Origin: Roseateles sp. XES5
GTDB taxonomy: Bacteria > Pseudomonadota > Alphaproteobacteria > Rhizobiales > Rhizobiaceae
Direction of reading: 5' to 3'
Length of the DNA: 64,000 nt
Assembly (NCBI RefSeq): GCF_020535545.1
Contig: NZ_CP084753.1
Coordinates: forward strand, 682,001-746,000
Shown: piece by piece, positions 60,599 through 64,000 of the stretch
Layout: each line of letters opens with the position of its first letter
How positions within the stretch are numbered: the first letter of the stretch is position 1
The notes under the pieces: generated by a model
Database searches by the model: none
What the model was told of the DNA's origin: nothing
The model's input: only the letters and a program-made list of their open reading frames with translations
Translations under genes and position numbers: made by a program

Positions 60599-61576
60599 TC
60601 AGCGGCTCAGGATCTCCGCCCGGATCTCGGAGGGCGTGGCGTCGAAGCGCTTGCGAAAGGCCCTATTGAAGGACGAGACCTCCGAAAACCCGGCATCGTA
60701 GGCGATGGTCGTGATCGTGCTGGAGGCACGGTCGCGTTCCCGCAGCAGGCGGAGGGCATATTCGAGCCGCTGCTCGCGAACGAAATCCGTGAAGGTCGTG
60801 CCGACATTCTCGAAGAGGCGCTGGACATAACGCACCGTGACGCCCTGGCGCCTCGCAACGGCCTCGATATGAAGGCCGTGATCGCAAAGGCGCTCGCGGA
60901 TATCCTTCTGGACGAGCTTGAGCCGGGCCGCCGCAATGCTGATTTCGTTCCGCTCGGCGCCGCCGCGCACGAAACCATCGAGAACCAGGGCCGTCAGATC
61001 GTAGACATGACGCGCGGCGGCCTCGCCGATCCTGGCGGAACCCGGCGGATTGCCACGGATCAAGTCGACATAGTTCTTCAGAAGCGGCATGCCCCCGGCG
61101 CTTGCCGGGATCACATAGCTCGCTTCCAGATCGAGGCGCGGGGCACGGTCGGCAAGAAGCTGGCGGTCTAGCGAGACGAAGTCGAAGTGGGTGAGATTTC
61201 CATGCCAGCATTCATGGAATATCCCCTCGCTTATCAGCACGAGATCGCCCGGGGCCACCTTGATCGGCGCCTTGCCTTCGACGGAAATCTCGCGTTCGTC
61301 GTTCTGGATCGTCCAGACATAGTTCTGGCGTCCGTCCTGAAGGAGGTCGCGCGCCCGAACGCCCCGCATCGGGGTGAAGAAACCGCTGGAGACCATGAGC
61401 CCGCTCGGCAGGGTCATCGCCTCGAGGTCGACGCGGAACGTGTCTAGATCGGGTGGCAGCAGCCGGCGCCCTCCCCAGACATGGAGCGCCATGAAATCAT
61501 GCAGGAACGCCATCCGCTCCCGCCGTGGAACATCCTCGGTGGAGAGCCGCTGCATGGCAAACGGTGCGGTCGTCAT
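60599..61576 (-). CDS. AraC family transcriptional regulator
   Basis: This protein of about 325 residues has an N-terminal AraC-binding-like domain (region around LPSGLMVSSGFFTPMRGVRARD and FHECWHGN) and a C-terminal double helix-turn-helix (about residues 220-322: HIEAVARRQGVTVRYVQRLFENVGTTFTDFVREQRLEYALRLL, then IAYDAGFSEVSSFNRAFRKRF). ATG 61576 is chosen because GGAG is 8 bases before it; ATG 61624 and 61612 lie upstream in frame. The target genes are unknown. Confidence 0.9.
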   Translation of the reverse strand: MTTAPFAMQRLSTEDVPRRERMAFLHDFMALHVWGGRRLLPPDLDTFRVDLEAMTLPSGLMVSSGFFTPMRGVRARDLLQDGRQNYVWTIQNDEREISVEGKAPIKVAPGDLVLISEGIFHECWHGNLTHFDFVSLDRQLLADRAPRLDLEASYVIPASAGGMPLLKNYVDLIRGNPPGSARIGEAAARHVYDLTALVLDGFVRGGAERNEISIAAARLKLVQKDIRERLCDHGLHIEAVARRQGVTVRYVQRLFENVGTTFTDFVREQRLEYALRLLRERDRASSTITTIAYDAGFSEVSSFNRAFRKRFDATPSEIRAEILSR

Positions 61577-61769
61577 CGCAAATGCTCCGGCTTCGGGCGA
61601 AGTAGGAGCCATTTCCCCCACCATTCAGTGGGTGCGGACGGTACGGTTGCGAAGGGCGGACCGTCTCGGACGTCGGCGAACAGGCTTTGCAGGCGGCGAA
61701 CACGACGACGGTTTTTTTACCGGCTGGACAAAGAATCCGCCGTCCGCATTCGCCCGCATGCTGATCCGT

Positions 61770-62255
61770 TCAAGGCGAGGGCATCTCGCCGCATTGCTCC
61801 GGCAGGGCGGCGTCGAGGCGACCGGTTCTTCTATCCAGGCTGCCGCTTTCGATCTGCAGGGGGCGGAAAGGCGGTTCCTGGATCGCGGGATTTACCTGTC
61901 GCACCACGTAACAGCCGGCAAAGACCGCCTCCGTTCCATCCGCGTGATGGGCGCGGATGGCGACGGGGACCTGATAGTAGACGCTGCCGGCCGCACCTTC
62001 CTCGCTGACGGCGCCAGTCACGGCATCGACGGCCTCCGTGGTGGCATAGCCTTGTGCGAAGGCCTGGAAATCGGCGACCGGTTTCCGCTCCCCGAAATAG
62101 TCCCAGGCGCGGGCATATTCCTTGCGATCGATCGCGTTGTAGAGCGACGTCACCAGCGCCGCCGCATCGGACCGGTTGTCATAGTAGTCAGGCTCGGCCG
62201 CATGGATCGGCCCGCAGGAAAGGATGAAAACGGCGGCGGCAAGATATCGGATCAT
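61770..62255 (-). CDS. Secreted hypothetical protein
   Basis: This 161-residue protein has a signal peptide (MIRYLAAAVFILSCGPIHA, cleavage before AEPDYY). A mature part has an NTF2-like feel (AALVTSLYNAIDRKEYARAWDYFGERKPVADFQAFAQGY), followed by strands with VPVAIRAHHADGTEAVFAGCYVV. The pattern fits a small exported protein with two cysteines. GGAGGACATTGCC gives a good ribosome site. No function is known. Confidence 0.75.
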   Translation of the reverse strand: MIRYLAAAVFILSCGPIHAAEPDYYDNRSDAAALVTSLYNAIDRKEYARAWDYFGERKPVADFQAFAQGYATTEAVDAVTGAVSEEGAAGSVYYQVPVAIRAHHADGTEAVFAGCYVVRQVNPAIQEPPFRPLQIESGSLDRRTGRLDAALPEQCGEMPSP

Positions 62256-62317
62256 GGCAATGTCCTCCGCGCCCAGTGTAGGGCGGAGAATGCGGCAAGA
62301 CGGTGGGCATGTGCCGT

Positions 62318-63631
62318 TCAAGCCAGCGACGCGTGCCGCGTTTCCGCGTCGATCAGCACGGCGGCACATGCCGCGGCGATCAACAGGGCGGCGAAGATGC
62401 CGATCGCCAGGCCGAAGCTGCGCTCGACCACGAACCCCATCAGCGAGGGCGCCAGCAGCCCGCCAAGTCTTGCCATGGCGCCCGCCATGCCCATGCCGGT
62501 CGCCCGCGACGCCGTGGGGTAGAGTTCCGGCGTGAAGGCATAAAGCGCACCCCAGGTGCCGAGCAGGGCGAAGCTCATGATCAGCAGGGAGGTGCCGATC
62601 AGCGGTGCTGTTCCCGCCACCACGAACAGCAGGCATCCGAGTGACGACAGCAGGCAGAAGCCGATCAATGTCGGCCGGCGACCCCATTTCTCGACACCGT
62701 AGGCGGCGAGCGCATAGCCGGGGATCTGGGCGAGCGCGAGGAAGACGAGGAAGCCATAGCCCCGGACGAAACCGAACCCTTCGCCCGCAAGCCGCGGCGG
62801 CAGCCAGGTAAAGACGCCGTAGTAGGAGATCGAGACCAGGAACCAGATTGCCAGGATCATCAGGCTGCGCTGGCGCAGTTCCGGCGAGAAGATGCCGGAC
62901 CGGGGCAGATTTGCCGCCGACGCGAGCGAGACATCCGCCGCCAGCGGCGGCTTGCCATTGACCGCGAGAATGCGGTCGAGAATGGCCTTCGCCTCCTGCA
63001 CCTTGCCGAGGCGCAGCAGATAGAGGGGCGATTCCGGCACGAGGAAACGCAAGCCGATGCCGAGCAGGGCGGGAATGGCCGTCACGGCAAAGATGTAGCG
63101 CCAGCCATCGGCAAGGCCCGCGAGGCTGACGGCCCAGGCGACGAGCGCGACGATGAGCGTGCCAAGCGCCCAGAAGCCCTCCAGCATGACCAGCCAGCGA
63201 CCCCGGTTTCGCGCCGGCAGAAACTCCGCCATCATCGCATAGTCGACGGGCAGCGTGCCGCCGACGGCGGCGCCGGTGAGGAACCGCAACACGAGGAGGA
63301 AAGCGAAATCGGGCGCGAAGACGGACAGCGTGCCGAACAGCGCATCGCAGGCGACCGTGACGATCAGCACCCGTCGTCGGCCGATGCGGTCGGCCAGCCG
63401 GCCGAAGCCCGCGGCCCCCACGAGCATGCCGAGGAAGAACAGCGTACCGGTCTGCAGGGCCTGGGGAACCGTCAGGTCGAAGGTTGCCGCAATCGAGGCA
63501 GCCGTGAAGCCGACCGCAAGCACCTGCATGGCATCGGCCGTCCAGACGAGACCGAATATCGCCAGAAGCCGCCGCTGGTAGGCGCCGGTGCCGGCGCGAT
63601 CGAGCACATCGTCCACTGTTGTCGTCGTCAT
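62318..63631 (-). CDS. MFS transporter, sugar/aromatic-acid porter type
   Basis: This 437-residue, twelve-helix major facilitator has loop 2-3 motif GRLADRIGRRRVLI and the second-half counterpart EKWGRRPTLIG, plus PESPLYLLRLGK between the halves as in sugar porter and aromatic acid:H+ symporter families. Charged residues in the first helix (TADAMQVLAVGF) favour the AAHS/organic-acid branch. ATG 63631 has GGAG upstream; the frame reaches 63670. It is divergent from an ArsR regulator across 156 bases. Confidence 0.92.
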   Translation of the reverse strand: MTTTTVDDVLDRAGTGAYQRRLLAIFGLVWTADAMQVLAVGFTAASIAATFDLTVPQALQTGTLFFLGMLVGAAGFGRLADRIGRRRVLIVTVACDALFGTLSVFAPDFAFLLVLRFLTGAAVGGTLPVDYAMMAEFLPARNRGRWLVMLEGFWALGTLIVALVAWAVSLAGLADGWRYIFAVTAIPALLGIGLRFLVPESPLYLLRLGKVQEAKAILDRILAVNGKPPLAADVSLASAANLPRSGIFSPELRQRSLMILAIWFLVSISYYGVFTWLPPRLAGEGFGFVRGYGFLVFLALAQIPGYALAAYGVEKWGRRPTLIGFCLLSSLGCLLFVVAGTAPLIGTSLLIMSFALLGTWGALYAFTPELYPTASRATGMGMAGAMARLGGLLAPSLMGFVVERSFGLAIGIFAALLIAAACAAVLIDAETRHASLA

Positions 63632-63754
63632 CGGGCCGTCTCCGCTTTTTTCTCGCAAGGGCAGCGGCACCTTAACCGCCGCTCCGGCCTGGCGGAATTG
63701 GCTGCGGCAGAAAATTCACCGTCCGAAAACGGCGCGCTAAAATCAATAGCCTTT

Positions 63755-63768
63755 ACTAATTGATTAGT
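63755..63768. promoter_or_regulatory. ACTAAT-TG-ATTAGT palindrome between the MFS and ArsR genes
   Basis: Perfect 6-base arms around TG lie 20 bases before the ArsR ATG in an AT-rich stretch. It is a plausible site for the ArsR protein, which would control itself and the transporter. Confidence 0.5.
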
Positions 63769-63787
63769 GTCTGCTATTTAATTTTCC

Positions 63788-64000
63788 ATGATCGAAGCCG
63801 AAACCATCACCACCGTCATGCGCGCCCTCGCCGATCCCACGCGGCGAGCGGTGTTCGAGCGTATCGTCAACGCCAGGGAAATCACCGTGGTCGAACTGAC
63901 GCGGGGCAGCACTGTCACCCAGGGCGCCATCTCGCAGCATCTGAAATCCCTGAAACAGGCGGGCCTCGTCAGCGAACGCCCCGAGGGCCGCAACGTCTAC
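63788..64000 (+). CDS. ArsR family regulator (3' end outside window)
   Basis: The first 71 codons are present. They show the ArsR winged helix: TVMRALADPTRRAVFERIV, then VVELTRGSTVTQGAISQHLKSLKQAGLVSERPEGRNVY. The recognition helix TQGAISQHLKSL is typical. No metal-binding CVC motif is in the visible part. It is divergent from the MFS transporter, its likely target. The C-terminus lies beyond the window. Confidence 0.88.
   Translation, partial: MIEAETITTVMRALADPTRRAVFERIVNAREITVVELTRGSTVTQGAISQHLKSLKQAGLVSERPEGRNVY

Overview
The window is high-GC chromosomal or megaplasmid DNA from an alphaproteobacterium of the order Hyphomicrobiales (Rhizobiales), most likely a member of the Rhizobiaceae. 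The main evidence is a nearly complete succinoglycan (exo) cluster in the gene order known from Sinorhizobium meliloti. Supporting evidence is two copies of a rhizobial-type intergenic mosaic repeat, dense operons with ATGA/TGATG junctions, and many LysR, TetR, ROK and Liv-type ABC systems. The exact genus cannot be fixed by reading alone.

Layout. Positions 1-6.6 kb hold a branched-chain-amino-acid-type ABC transporter (livH, livM, partial livG) divergent from its binding protein. The binding protein is followed by a RidA protein, a DUF1028 Ntn-hydrolase-like protein and an M20 deacylase, which together look like an uptake and degradation unit for an amino-acid-like compound. Positions 6.6-15.6 kb are accessory: two paralogous LysR regulators, a chemoreceptor, a diguanylate cyclase, an orphan TadG-like von Willebrand protein and an ArsR regulator.

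Positions 15.6-35.4 kb are the exo cluster: exoZ-Q-F-Y reading leftward, exoX-U rightward, exoW-V leftward, exoT rightward, and the long rightward operon exoH-K-L-A-M-O-N-P. It encodes UDP-glucose supply (ExoN), priming (ExoY/ExoF), chain extension (ExoA, L, M, O, U, W), decoration (ExoV pyruvate, ExoH succinate, ExoZ acetate), flipping (ExoT), polymerisation and export (ExoQ, ExoF, ExoP), trimming (ExoK) and regulation (ExoX). exoI and exoB, present in the S. meliloti cluster, are not here.

Positions 35.5-42.6 kb carry two small dimeric-barrel proteins with a sigma factor, an encapsulin with its DyP peroxidase cargo, cbpM/cbpA, a short-chain dehydrogenase and small membrane proteins. Positions 42.64-45.23 kb are a visibly AT-richer three-gene insertion: a D12-class adenine methyltransferase, a four-helix membrane protein and a DGQHR-domain protein whose last five residues look like a sliding-clamp-binding motif. 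The three genes are coupled by TAATG overlaps. This is the best candidate for an undescribed (probably DNA-modification or defence) system.

Positions 45.3-53.5 kb hold transporters and regulators with clear operator palindromes, plus a long AG/TG microsatellite upstream of a DMT transporter. Positions 53.5-60.1 kb are a sugar ABC transporter operon with a PfkB kinase and a divergent ROK repressor. The end of the window has a lipoprotein, an AraC regulator, a secreted protein and an MFS transporter divergent from an ArsR regulator cut by the window edge. No rRNA, tRNA, CRISPR array or insertion sequence was recognised.
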